The position numbers and the translations under genes are program-made. Shown one piece after another: positions 27,287-34,804 of a stretch of 34,804 nucleotides of DNA. Origin of the DNA: Gemmatimonadaceae bacterium. Its GTDB lineage: Bacteria; Gemmatimonadota; Gemmatimonadetes; Gemmatimonadales; Gemmatimonadaceae. The stretch spans positions 1-34,804 of the forward strand of contig JAICLH010000011.1 in NCBI GenBank assembly GCA_025927495.1, read 5' to 3'. The notes beneath the pieces were generated by a model. The model was not told the origin of the DNA. It searched no databases and saw only the letters and a program-made list of their open reading frames with translations. Position 1 is the stretch's first letter. Every line of letters begins with the position of its first letter.

Positions 27287-28168
27287 TCACATGTATCCGT
27301 CGCGCCGCAAGGACTCGAGACCGCCGCCGTCTTCCTTGTCCTGCGCACGGCCCGACCGCTCCGCAATGTGCGAGAACTTGCCCGTGCGCAGCTCGACGAT
27401 GATCTCGCTCACGTCGCGCGCTTCGGAGTGCACCTTCTGGGTGCACGGGCCGCAGCCTAACGAACGATAGCGGGTGCCGTCGCCGTGATTGTAGTAGAGC
27501 GACACCGTCGGAATCTGTTCGCGTCCGATGTACTCCCAGATGTTCAATTCGGTCCAATCGAGGAGCGGGTGAATGCGCACGTGCGTGCCCGGCGCGAATT
27601 CTGTTTTGTACTGGTTCCAGAACTCGGGCGGCTGATCCTGCACCTCCCACTCGCTCTGCGTGGTGCGTGGGGAGAAGTACCGCTCCTTGGAGCGGCTGCC
27701 TTCTTCGTCCGCACGCGCGCCCACGATGACGCCCGTGAACGGTTCCGTGTTCCGATCCCGCTCGTACGTGCGCGTCGCGTGGTTGAACCGATACCGCGGC
27801 CCTTCACCGCTCAGTGTGCGGCGCAGCGCTTCCGTTTTGAGCAGGCCGCAGCACGTTAGGCGATCGACCGCGCCGTCGGGGTAGGTACGATGCTCCGCCA
27901 GCGCGACCTCATTCTGCCCGTACATGAGGTTCAGGTGCCACTCGGCCGCCAGCTTGTCGCGATAGGCGATCATTTCGGGAATCTTGAATGACGTGTCGAT
28001 GTGCACGAGCGGGAACGGGACGTGTCCGAAGAACGCCTTCCGCGCCAGCCAGAGCATCACCGTGCTGTCTTTCCCGATCGACCACAACATGCACAACTGC
28101 CGGAAGTTTGCGTACGCTTCCCGCAAAATGTGGATGCTTCGATTTTCGAGTTGTTCCAGATGATCCAT
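27287..28168 (-). CDS. cysD: Sulfate adenylyltransferase subunit 2
   Basis: Catalytic ATP sulfurylase subunit: with CysN it makes adenosine 5'-phosphosulfate (APS) from sulfate and ATP. The 293 residues include the PP-loop SIGKDST (about 30-36), [28 protein letters not shown] and the C-terminal GCGPCT motif, and the protein ends in RRDGYM as CysD proteins usually do. Length is standard. It is the last gene of the - strand operon cysN-cysQ-cysC-cysD, 22 bases after cysC and just before the bidirectional terminator. This order is the reverse of the common cysD-cysN-cysC. Confidence 0.95.
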   Translation of the reverse strand: MDHLEQLENRSIHILREAYANFRQLCMLWSIGKDSTVMLWLARKAFFGHVPFPLVHIDTSFKIPEMIAYRDKLAAEWHLNLMYGQNEVALAEHRTYPDGAVDRLTCCGLLKTEALRRTLSGEGPRYRFNHATRTYERDRNTEPFTGVIVGARADEEGSRSKERYFSPRTTQSEWEVQDQPPEFWNQYKTEFAPGTHVRIHPLLDWTELNIWEYIGREQIPTVSLYYNHGDGTRYRSLGCGPCTQKVHSEARDVSEIIVELRTGKFSHIAERSGRAQDKEDGGGLESLRRDGYM

Positions 28169-28190
28169 CGTTCACTCCTGATTCACGGAC

Positions 28191-28910
28191 CTACAGGTTT
28201 CCGCGAATCCGATTCAAGACCTTCCCGCCCGATTCTTCGACGGTCACGCCGCGCGTGTCGATCACGACGTCGGCGTTGGCCGGCGCTTCGTACGGGTCAT
28301 CGATGCCGGTGAAGTTGCGGATCTCGCCGCGTCGGGCTCGTGCGTAGAGCCCTTTCACGTCACGCCGCTCGCACTCCTCCAGTGGTGTCGACACGTAGAC
28401 CTCGACGAAGTTCCGGCACAGCCCGCGCACGAACGCGCGCGATTCCTCGTACGGCGATATGAACGAGGCAACGACGAACACGCCGTTCTCCTCGAGCTTG
28501 CTTGCCAGGTAGCCAACGCGGCGAATGTGCTGGTCGCGGTCGGTGCGTGTAAATCCCGTTGTCGGAAAGAGATGGCGGATCGTGTCGCCATCGAGATATT
28601 CGGCCCGAATGCCCCGGCGTCGCAGCTCGGCGTGGACCCACTGCGCGATGGTCGTTTTGCCCGATCCCGACAATCCGGTGAACCAGATGACCGTTGGCGT
28701 CGGCTCGTGTTTGCCTAACGGAATGCGCTCCCACAGCCGTTCGTGCAACCAGAACAAGAGGATCTTGCCCACCAGCTCGACGACGCCCACGAACAGCGCC
28801 ACCTGCACCCGCTTCGTGAAAACATATACGATGACCGTGGTCGTCAGGCTGCCGAAGATGCGCCACGAGAACGCTTTGGCGAACGACCGGACGTTGGTAT
28901 CACGATGCAT
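28191..28910 (-). CDS. cysC: Adenylylsulfate kinase with N-terminal DUF2061 membrane domain
   Basis: Phosphorylates APS to PAPS, the active sulfate donor. The 239-residue protein has two parts. Residues about 8-66 match DUF2061 (FSWRIFGSLTTTVIVYV, then ELVGKILLFWLHERLWERI), with two likely membrane helices. Residues from about 72 are a complete APS kinase: P-loop GLSGSGKT 79-86, LDGDTIRH, SFISPYEESR, and the GLYARARRGEIRNFTGIDDPYEAP block. The longer open frame (to 29318) is a shadow of cysQ; ATG 28910 begins the DUF2061 part. The fusion suggests PAPS is made at the membrane (inference). It lies 35 bases after cysQ in the operon. Confidence 0.92.
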   Translation of the reverse strand: MHRDTNVRSFAKAFSWRIFGSLTTTVIVYVFTKRVQVALFVGVVELVGKILLFWLHERLWERIPLGKHEPTPTVIWFTGLSGSGKTTIAQWVHAELRRRGIRAEYLDGDTIRHLFPTTGFTRTDRDQHIRRVGYLASKLEENGVFVVASFISPYEESRAFVRGLCRNFVEVYVSTPLEECERRDVKGLYARARRGEIRNFTGIDDPYEAPANADVVIDTRGVTVEESGGKVLNRIRGNL

Positions 28911-28945
28911 GGTCGAGCCACGCTGTGCGGAGCGCGTCGGCGCCG

Positions 28946-29713
28946 TCAGGCACCAAGAACGAACGAGCCATTGCGCAGCTCCCGCTTGTTGTACGTGAAT
29001 GGTGTCTGCCGACGCCCGTCGCGCGCCGACTCGCGATAGATGCAGTCTCCCGCCGCCACGTCCCATTCCATCGTCGGGCCGAAGCGCGGGTACAAGTCGG
29101 CGCGGCCATCCGCCACCCAGCAGAACTTGAGCGAACTGCCTAACGAAATGCGCTCCTGCACCTGGATGGTGGCCAGATACGCCTCGAGCTCCGACGACGG
29201 ATGCGACCGGCTCTGCACGATGATGCGGCCCCCCGTGGCCGGCCGGTCGCCGCTGTACACGCGCTCCGGCGTCGCACCGCGGTCCTCGCGCCAGCTGCCC
29301 GCGCCTGCTCGCGCCCAATACATGAGATCGAGCACGGGTGCGTAGATGACGCCCATCGTTGGCGCGCCGTGCTCGATGAGCGCGATGTTCACCGTGAACT
29401 CGCCGATGCCCTTCGTGAATTCCTTCGTGCCGTCCAGCGGATCCACGAGCCAGAAGCGCGTCCAGTCACGCCGGGCGTCGTACTCCGGAATGTCCCCTTC
29501 CTCCGACAGCACCGGAATGTCTGGCGTTAGGCGATGCAATCCATCGGCGATCACGGTGTGCGCATCCTGATCGGCCATCGTGAGCGGACTCGCGTTCTCC
29601 TTCCAGGCGACGGCCTGCCGCGTGTCGCTCGACGCGTAGTATCGAAGAATCGCCTGGCCCGCATCGCGGGCCAGATGGCGAATGTCCTCGATGAGCTGCT
29701 CGGCGTTCACCAT
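28946..29713 (-). CDS. cysQ: 3'(2'),5'-bisphosphate nucleotidase (CysQ)
   Basis: An inositol-monophosphatase-family enzyme that hydrolyses PAP (3'-phosphoadenosine 5'-phosphate), the by-product of PAPS use, or PAPS itself. The 255 residues hold the metal-binding motifs [18 protein letters not shown] and EWDVAAGD in the usual order. ATG 29713 overlaps the cysN stop by 7 bases, so translation is coupled. The frame stays open upstream, but that part is a cysN shadow. Its place inside the sulfate-activation operon makes CysQ the best reading over a generic inositol phosphatase or histidinol-phosphatase. Confidence 0.92.
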   Translation of the reverse strand: MVNAEQLIEDIRHLARDAGQAILRYYASSDTRQAVAWKENASPLTMADQDAHTVIADGLHRLTPDIPVLSEEGDIPEYDARRDWTRFWLVDPLDGTKEFTKGIGEFTVNIALIEHGAPTMGVIYAPVLDLMYWARAGAGSWREDRGATPERVYSGDRPATGGRIIVQSRSHPSSELEAYLATIQVQERISLGSSLKFCWVADGRADLYPRFGPTMEWDVAAGDCIYRESARDGRRQTPFTYNKRELRNGSFVLGA

Positions 29714-31512
29714 GGACGATAGACGACGCCCAGGTCCTTGAGGCGCGTCTCGATGCGCTCGAGCGCTTCCGCCCTCCCTTCCCCGTCGCTGACGTACAAA
29801 TTGCACTCCAGATCCGTGGTCATGCGGTCGCCTACCCAGATCGTTTCAATGCGCTCGGGTTCGACCGCGGCCCGAATCACTTCGAGGTCCTCGGTGGTGA
29901 GCTCGGCGGCGGTGACGATGAGGATCATGCCCGCATCGAGCATGATGTTGGCGACTTCGGCGAGGCGGCGCATGTGCTCCAAGCGGTTCTCGCGTTGGCG
30001 GCCGATATCAGCGTCGACGCCATACAACACGCTGCCGATGCCGAGGAAATAGACCACCTTGCCCTGCGCGAAGAGCCGTCCCTCGAGCTCCTTCGCCAAC
30101 GCTTTACGTTCGGTCTCCGTGGGGCCCGTGAAGAGCAGCAAGGTCGCGCGCTGATTGAACCGTTCGGCGCGACGCTCGAGCGGGATCGATCCGCGCTCCC
30201 ATTTCGAGTTGCGCACCAGCACTTTCTCGCGCACCCACCCCTGTTGGTCGGGCAGCGCTTCGCGCACGATGCCGCCGCCGCGGATGTCGTATTCATCCAC
30301 GATCACGAAGCGGCTCGTCACCGGCAGGTCGCTGGCCAGGTCGAAGGCGACCGCCTTCCCGATCTTGAGTACGCAGTCCGCGACATCGTGGCGTTCGACC
30401 CGCGTTGCGTTAGGACGCGCGGCCAGCGTCGACGCATCGATCACACGGTCCACCGACTCGAGGCGCATCGGAATGCGCGCCGCACCCATCTTGAGCGCGT
30501 ACTCTTTCCGCATCTCGAGCGGGCGCTGGCCGAGCCAGAAGAGGCTCACGCGCAAGCGCGTAGTGACCTGCGGCAGCGGATCCGACTCGCGTACCGCAAG
30601 CTCGCCGCGTGCGACGTAGATCTGTTCCGTGAGCGTGACCCCGGTCGCCCAACCGGCGGACGCCTCGGTCTGCGTTGGGCGGTTGAAGGCCTCGATGGAC
30701 TTCACGCTGCTGCGCTTGCCCGAGGGTAGAAAGACGAGGCGATCGCCCACGGAAATCTGTCCGGAGTCGATCGTGCCGGCCACGATCCGGCGATCATCGC
30801 CCTGCCCGGTGAACTTGTACACGTCCTGGACGCGCAGGCGAAACGGAAGCCCAACCGGCGGCGCTTCCGGCTCGAAGGTGTCCAGCGCTTGCAATACCGT
30901 TGGGCCGTGATACCACGGCATCCGCGTCGACGCGTCGGCGAGGTTGTCGCCGTCTCGACCGCTCACCGGTATGAAGCACGCCGGCGTGATGTTCACCTGC
31001 GCGAGAAACGCGGTGAGCGACTTGACCAGCTTCTCGTACTCGGCTTGGTCGAAGCCGACGAGGTCCATCTTGTTGATCAGCACCACACACTGCTTGATGC
31101 CGAGCATCGCGAGCATGTAGCCGTGGCGGCGAGAGTTCTCTTGCACGCCTTCCTGCGCGTCGATCACGAGCAATGCCGCTTCTGCGCGCGACGCACCCGT
31201 GATCATGTTCTTGAGAAACTCGATGTGACCGGGTGCATCGATCACGATGTATTCGCGCCGCGCCGTTCGAAAAAAAACGCGCGCGGAATCGATCGTAATG
31301 CCTTGCGCGCGCTCATCGCGCAGCGCATCGAGGAGGAACGCATATTCGAACGGCTTCGCCGTTCGCGCGCAGAGCTCTTTGACCTGCTCGAGCTTCCCGT
31401 CGGGAAGGGAGTGACTATCGGCGAGCAGCCTGCCGATGATCGTGCTCTTGCCGTGATCGACGTGACCGACGATCACGATACTCATGCGCTCCTCGGTGGC
31501 GAGTTTCGTCAT
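29707..31512 (-). CDS. cysN: Sulfate adenylyltransferase subunit 1 with degenerate APS-kinase-like domain
   Basis: GTPase subunit of ATP sulfurylase; GTP hydrolysis drives APS synthesis by CysD. The 601 residues begin with the translation-factor GTPase domain: G1 GHVDHGKST (16-24), G3 DAPGH, G4 NKMD, then two beta-barrel domains. From about residue 437 there is an extra domain resembling APS kinase ([16 protein letters not shown], then [15 protein letters not shown]), but its P-loop is lost: TGPTETER at 462-469 replaces TGLSGSGK, and the later catalytic motifs are not recognisable. It is therefore a CysNC-type protein with a dead kinase; the working kinase is the separate CysC. The start could also be ATG 31485, which follows GAGGAG closely. 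It is the first gene of the cys operon. Confidence 0.92.
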   Translation of the reverse strand: MTKLATEERMSIVIVGHVDHGKSTIIGRLLADSHSLPDGKLEQVKELCARTAKPFEYAFLLDALRDERAQGITIDSARVFFRTARREYIVIDAPGHIEFLKNMITGASRAEAALLVIDAQEGVQENSRRHGYMLAMLGIKQCVVLINKMDLVGFDQAEYEKLVKSLTAFLAQVNITPACFIPVSGRDGDNLADASTRMPWYHGPTVLQALDTFEPEAPPVGLPFRLRVQDVYKFTGQGDDRRIVAGTIDSGQISVGDRLVFLPSGKRSSVKSIEAFNRPTQTEASAGWATGVTLTEQIYVARGELAVRESDPLPQVTTRLRVSLFWLGQRPLEMRKEYALKMGAARIPMRLESVDRVIDASTLAARPNATRVERHDVADCVLKIGKAVAFDLASDLPVTSRFVIVDEYDIRGGGIVREALPDQQGWVREKVLVRNSKWERGSIPLERRAERFNQRATLLLFTGPTETERKALAKELEGRLFAQGKVVYFLGIGSVLYGVDADIGRQRENRLEHMRRLAEVANIMLDAGMILIVTAAELTTEDLEVIRAAVEPERIETIWVGDRMTTDLECNLYVSDGEGRAEALERIETRLKDLGVVYRPW

Positions 31513-31615
31513 GCGAGGTGGTTTGGCAGCTCATGGATGAATGCGGAATCGGCGCCGTCGGCTACAGGCACGGACCGGATGCGCGCCATAACTGCGTGAT
31601 GGACGCGCAGTCGGA

Positions 31616-31644
31616 ATAATAGCAATGTTCGTGCGGGCTGTTCG
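31616..31644 (-). promoter_or_regulatory. Candidate promoter of the cys operon
   Basis: On the - strand, a good -10 TATTAT (31621-31616) lies 17 bases from a weak -35 CGAACA (31644-31639). It sits in the 141-base gap between the REC-GGDEF gene and cysN and would give a leader of about 97 bases. No SAM or other riboswitch pattern is recognised in that leader. Confidence 0.4.
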
Positions 31645-31653
31645 CGAGCGGCG

Positions 31654-32610
31654 CTAGAGAGCCGACCGGAGGGGCACGTCTTCGAATGCCCGGATCGGCA
31701 CTTCAGATTCCTCGGTACGCAGATACCGGAGCGCCGTGGTCGCGCGCAGCAGCATTTCGACTGCGTCGACGCTGGACTCGGAGAAATCCGGCACGGCGCA
31801 GTAGCCGGCCCGAATTCTGAGTTTGTGCGCCGCGTCACCGATCGTCGTCGGCTCCGCGTCCATCGTTTCCTGAATGCGCTGCATCATGCGCACGGCACCA
31901 TCGCTGCCGGTCGCCGGAGCAATGATGGCGAAGTCCGTTGGGCCGAGACGTCCGATCGCATCGGAGACGCGTCCTGCGCGTCGGACGAGCGAGGCCAGGT
32001 ACGCGATTACGTATTCTGTGTCGCCATTGAGTGGCCGCTCCTCGAAGTCTGGCGCTTCGGCGACCGGTGCGAATGCCACGCATGCAATGGGCGCCTTGAG
32101 TCGCTGTGCTTCTGCTGAAATCTCGCGCGCCCGCCGCACGAGTCCGCGCATGTTGTACAAGCCGGTCGTCGGATCGAGCAAGCTTTCAGCGCGCAGTCGA
32201 TCCGCCTCACGCTTGCTGCGCATGAATGCATCGAGCTTGAGCAACAACACTTCACCGTCGAGCGGTTGACTCACGAACTCCCAAGCGCCGGCTTGCAACG
32301 CGGCCAGCCGTTGGCTCCGCTCCGCAGGACCAGATGTAGTGATGATGATCGGAGTGGACACGTTGAATCGGACATCATCGAGCAACTGGCGACACACGTC
32401 GCCGCCGTCCACGTCGGGCAGACGAATGTCCATGATGACGAGATCCGGCTGCGCACTGCGCGCGAGATCCAACACTTGCTTACCGGTGTACGCGCGGAGC
32501 ACCGCGTAGCCGTTGGGCCCGAGTATGCTCTCGAGCGAACGCGCCGACCATTCCTGGTCGTTCGCGAGGAGCACGAGCGGCGGACGAGACGGCTTCTCGT
32601 TTTCGGACAT
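31654..32610 (-). CDS. Receiver protein with degenerate GGDEF-like domain
   Basis: A 318-residue signalling protein. The receiver domain keeps phosphoacceptor Asp61 (IMDIRLPDVDG), but the conserved lysine before Pro is Gln (SQPLD, about 114-118) and the acidic pair is Asn-Asp (17-18). The second half resembles a diguanylate cyclase (DPTTGLYNMRGL near 146-157), but the active-site loop GGDEF reads GPTDF (223-227), so c-di-GMP synthesis is unlikely. It probably acts as a binding or scaffold protein, perhaps in exopolysaccharide control given the neighbours. ATG 32610 starts the receiver domain; open frame above it has no protein character. It is upstream of cysN on the same strand but separated by a likely promoter. 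Confidence 0.85.
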   Translation of the reverse strand: MSENEKPSRPPLVLLANDQEWSARSLESILGPNGYAVLRAYTGKQVLDLARSAQPDLVIMDIRLPDVDGGDVCRQLLDDVRFNVSTPIIITTSGPAERSQRLAALQAGAWEFVSQPLDGEVLLLKLDAFMRSKREADRLRAESLLDPTTGLYNMRGLVRRAREISAEAQRLKAPIACVAFAPVAEAPDFEERPLNGDTEYVIAYLASLVRRAGRVSDAIGRLGPTDFAIIAPATGSDGAVRMMQRIQETMDAEPTTIGDAAHKLRIRAGYCAVPDFSESSVDAVEMLLRATTALRYLRTEESEVPIRAFEDVPLRSAL

Positions 32611-33103
32611 ACTCACCGGATACGGGCGTCGTCTTGCCCGGCGGGTCGTTTGGAGAGGCACCTGAAGCGAGCGTTGTTGGTCGTGCCGGGAGTATGCAGA
32701 ACTCATGCGGACCCGAAACACGTGTGCTAACTGCATATATACCAAACTGTTACTGAAGCATGAGAGCAGCCTAAGCGGCGAAATTTGCCGCGCGGGTGCC
32801 ACAGGAGCGATGGAATGGCGATACGGACGAATCGACGTGCCGCTGCTTCCGGATGGCTGAGAGCTTCTGCTTTTCGATGATCGCCCTGCAGCGCGGCGCG
32901 AATTTTCCTTTTTGCTCTCAGACGTGCGATGAATGTTGGAGATGCGACCCATGTTATGTTGTACCGCTGCTACACGATCGCCTCGCACCGGACCTTCCTG
33001 ATCGAACGGCGCAATTCATGAAATGAAAGTCGCGCCGAGAGATTCACCACCTTCGAACCCAAACGGACGGCTAGCACAAGGGGTGCAACGTCGCCGGAGG
33101 ACT
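32611..33103. other. AT-richer intergenic region between divergent genes
   Basis: About 490 bases between the REC-GGDEF gene (-) and the Wza-like gene (+). It contains a TATATA patch near 32740, a small inverted repeat GCGGC-N7-GCCGC (32775-32791) and GCCTAA at 32769. I looked for a sigma-54 element (GG-N10-GC with TTGC) and found none. A cysteine-rich open frame (32796-33026) is probably spurious. Promoters for both flanking genes must lie here, but none is clear. Confidence 0.5.
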
Positions 33104-33961
33104 ATGTCAGCGCTCTTTGGTAGCGAGCTACACAACAAGGCACACTGCTTCGGTCGCTTGCTCGCGATCATCGGCGTGTCGGCAGCCATCACGAGCGCGC
33201 TCCCCGCTCAACAGCCGGTCCAGCGAGACACGACCCACGCCGCGCCGGTACAAGGCGATTCAACGCGTCTCGATTCAGCGCGAAGGGCACAAATCCTAAG
33301 TGATACAACGCACACCCCTCTGACGCGCGCACAGTTAGAGTCAGAAGCAGGGACTCTCGATCGACAGGGCCACCAGGCACAAGCGGCCCTCATCCGGCAG
33401 AGACTCAGGGATGGCGATTTTCAGGTTGGCGATCGCATCGCGATCGTCGTGCGAGGCGACTCGACATTGAGTGATACGGCAAGCGTTCGCGCAGGACGAG
33501 TGATCCAACTGAAAAATCTTCCGCCCATTTCGTTAGCGGGCGTGTTGCATTCGGAGTTGCAGGATTATTTGACGAAGCAGTTGTCGCAGTACTTGAAGAA
33601 TCCGACGGTACAAGTGACGCCGTTGGTACAGATTGCTGTCGTTGGCAACGTTGGGCATCCGGGATTTTTCTGGGTGCCGGCGGACCTGACGCTCACCGAT
33701 GCGATCATGCTCGCCGGCGGGCCGACGCAAACGTCGGACTTGAACGGCACGAAGATCAAGCGTGACAACAAGGATCGACTGACCGACAAGCAGGTGCAAC
33801 AAGCTTTTGCATCAGGCGCAACACTGGACCAACTCGACATGCGAGCTGGCGACCAGATTTCGGTTCCCGAGGCGGGGAAAAAGGATTGGGTGAGAATCTT
33901 GCAGGTAACAGCCGCACTGGCCGCCGTGACGGTGGCCCTCATCTCGATCTCTCGGCATTAA
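33104..33961 (+). CDS. Polysaccharide export protein, Wza-like (SLBB)
   Basis: Outer-membrane or periplasmic exporter of the Wza/KpsD family. From ATG 33104, with GGAGGA just 2 bases upstream, it is 285 residues: a signal peptide (hydrophobic core LLAIIGVSAAITSAL, likely cleavage after LPAQQ-like sequence), a Thr/Asp/Gln-rich linker, the Poly_export domain starting at DFQVGDRIAIVV, an SLBB domain (IAVVGNVGHPGFFWVPADLTLTDAIMLAGG), and a C-terminal hydrophobic helix (ILQVTAALAAVTVALISIS) that could form the outer-membrane helix barrel as in Wza. There is no lipobox cysteine, unlike E. coli Wza. ATG 33023 would extend it by 27 residues without a ribosome site. It is followed within 5 bases by a sugar transferase gene. 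Confidence 0.87.
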   Translation: MSALFGSELHNKAHCFGRLLAIIGVSAAITSALPAQQPVQRDTTHAAPVQGDSTRLDSARRAQILSDTTHTPLTRAQLESEAGTLDRQGHQAQAALIRQRLRDGDFQVGDRIAIVVRGDSTLSDTASVRAGRVIQLKNLPPISLAGVLHSELQDYLTKQLSQYLKNPTVQVTPLVQIAVVGNVGHPGFFWVPADLTLTDAIMLAGGPTQTSDLNGTKIKRDNKDRLTDKQVQQAFASGATLDQLDMRAGDQISVPEAGKKDWVRILQVTAALAAVTVALISISRH

Positions 33962-33966
33962 CACGC

Positions 33967-34804
33967 ATGCTTTGGGAAGACATCCCAGACTCTTGGAGTA
34001 GCGATGCGCTGAGCGTGCGCGTGAACGACAGACGCCGCACGCATCACGGTCCAACGGAACGGACGCGGCGAAACACTCCGTCGGCGGCCGCAGCGTTAGC
34101 CGACGTTGCCCGGCCGATTGAGCTCGTGCGCGAGCGCGCCGAGCGCCAGGTGCCACGTCGCGAGATTCAACCGCGCACGCGATCGGAAGTGTTGAACCGC
34201 GCGGTGAACCTACTGCTCGCCGCCATTGCGCTGGTCATCCTGACCCCGATCATGCTGCTTGTCGCCGTCGCCGTGAAGTTGACGTCACGGGGGCCGGTGC
34301 TGTACTCGCAGACGCGTGTTGGTCTCGATCGTCGTCGCGCGTGCGTCGATGCGTTGTACGAACGTCGAAAGCAGGACGCCGGCGGCCGGATTTTTACGAT
34401 CTACAAGTTCCGTTCGATGTACGTGGACGCGGAACAGCAGTCGGGCGCGGTGTGGGCGACGCGTGATGATCCACGCGTGACACCCGTTGGGCAATTTCTC
34501 CGGCGCGTGCGGCTCGATGAACTGCCGCAACTTGTGAACGTGATCAAGGGCGACATGAACATCGTCGGTCCTCGGCCCGAGCGTCCGAGTATTTTCGCGC
34601 GGCTTCGTCAGGACATCACCGAGTATCCGCTGCGTCAGCTGACGCGCCCGGGGATTACCGGCTGGGCGCAGATCAACCACACATACGATTGCAGTGTGGA
34701 TGACGTGCGCACGAAGGTTCGCTACGATCTCGAGTACCTGCAGCGCCAATCGCTGGCCGAAGACCTCAAGATCATGGTGCGGACGGTGCCAGTGATGTTG
34801 TTTC
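33967..34804 (+). CDS. Sugar transferase (undecaprenyl-phosphate glycosyl-1-phosphate transferase type), 3' end beyond window
   Basis: Partial at the right edge: the first 279 codons. A Ser/Arg-rich leader of about 75 residues precedes one hydrophobic segment ([25 protein letters not shown] in parts) and the bacterial sugar transferase domain: [66 protein letters not shown]. Such enzymes load the first sugar phosphate onto the lipid carrier to start polymer synthesis. The four-helix N-terminal domain of WbaP-type enzymes is missing, so this is the short type. The start ATG 33967 lies 5 bases after the Wza-like stop, without a clear ribosome site. Confidence 0.9.
   Translation, partial: MLWEDIPDSWSSDALSVRVNDRRRTHHGPTERTRRNTPSAAAALADVARPIELVRERAERQVPRREIQPRTRSEVLNRAVNLLLAAIALVILTPIMLLVAVAVKLTSRGPVLYSQTRVGLDRRRACVDALYERRKQDAGGRIFTIYKFRSMYVDAEQQSGAVWATRDDPRVTPVGQFLRRVRLDELPQLVNVIKGDMNIVGPRPERPSIFARLRQDITEYPLRQLTRPGITGWAQINHTYDCSVDDVRTKVRYDLEYLQRQSLAEDLKIMVRTVPVMLF

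Noticed and set aside
28911-29318. Upstream extension of the cysC frame
   Set aside because: Overlaps cysQ in another frame and has no protein-like character; the DUF2061 domain starts right at ATG 28910.
32775-32791. Inverted repeat GCGGC-N7-GCCGC as an operator
   Set aside because: Five-base GC arms are too short to be significant in a genome of this GC content.
32796-33026. Cysteine-rich 76-residue open frame on + upstream of the Wza-like gene
   Set aside because: GTG start without a ribosome site, cysteines arising from a TGC/TGT-rich low-GC stretch, no recognisable fold, and it lies where the promoter of the next gene must be.

Overview
This window looks like chromosome from a high-GC, Gram-negative-type bacterium, most likely a member of the Gemmatimonadota or a close relative. 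That placement is an inference from base composition, gene content (a short RpoD-like sigma factor, a ChlI-like AAA+/VWA pair, glcDEF, and an outer-membrane polysaccharide exporter next to a Wzc-type kinase) and codon habits; no rRNA or taxonomic marker is present. I see no tRNA, rRNA, CRISPR array, insertion sequence, phage gene or origin.

Left third (1-11.1 kb), mostly + strand metabolism and regulation. A ferredoxin-NADP reductase (-) is divergent from a Ser/Thr protein kinase. Then come a PduO-type cobalamin adenosyltransferase overlapping aroB, a two-helix membrane peptide, and an RpoD-like sigma factor with a recognisable promoter and terminator. A free-standing Lon substrate-binding domain is translationally coupled to glcD-glcE-glcF (glycolate oxidase), all with overlapping start and stop codons, and a YgfZ folate-binding protein follows. 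A perfect hairpin separates this from a small lipoprotein on the - strand.

Middle (11.7-21.4 kb): a molybdopterin oxidoreductase, a ChlI-like AAA+ ATPase overlapping a GNAT acetyltransferase, a cytidylate-kinase-like protein, an MFS transporter (-), the VWA protein that probably partners the AAA+ ATPase, and an FtsH-type membrane protease.

Right third (21.4-34.8 kb): one flank of an exopolysaccharide locus. A soluble histidine kinase and an NtrC-family (sigma-54) response regulator overlap on the - strand. Divergently, a Wzc-like polysaccharide tyrosine autokinase lies downstream of a sequence with exact sigma-54 promoter spacing. A - strand sulfate-activation operon (cysN-cysQ-cysC-cysD) follows, with two unusual proteins: a CysN carrying a C-terminal APS-kinase-like domain that has lost its P-loop, and an intact CysC fused to an N-terminal DUF2061 membrane domain. 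A degenerate REC-GGDEF protein, a Wza-type export protein and a sugar transferase cut by the window edge complete it. A reasonable model is that the two-component pair drives exopolysaccharide synthesis through sigma-54, while the cys operon supplies PAPS for assimilation or possibly polymer sulfation.

The strongest signal not explained by genes is the 7-mer GTTAGGC/GCCTAAC: 32 copies counted by eye, equally on both strands, against roughly 4 expected at about 67% GC. It drives synonymous codon choice (Leu-Gly as TTA-GGC, Pro-Asn as CCT-AAC) and lies across several stop codons and gene ends.
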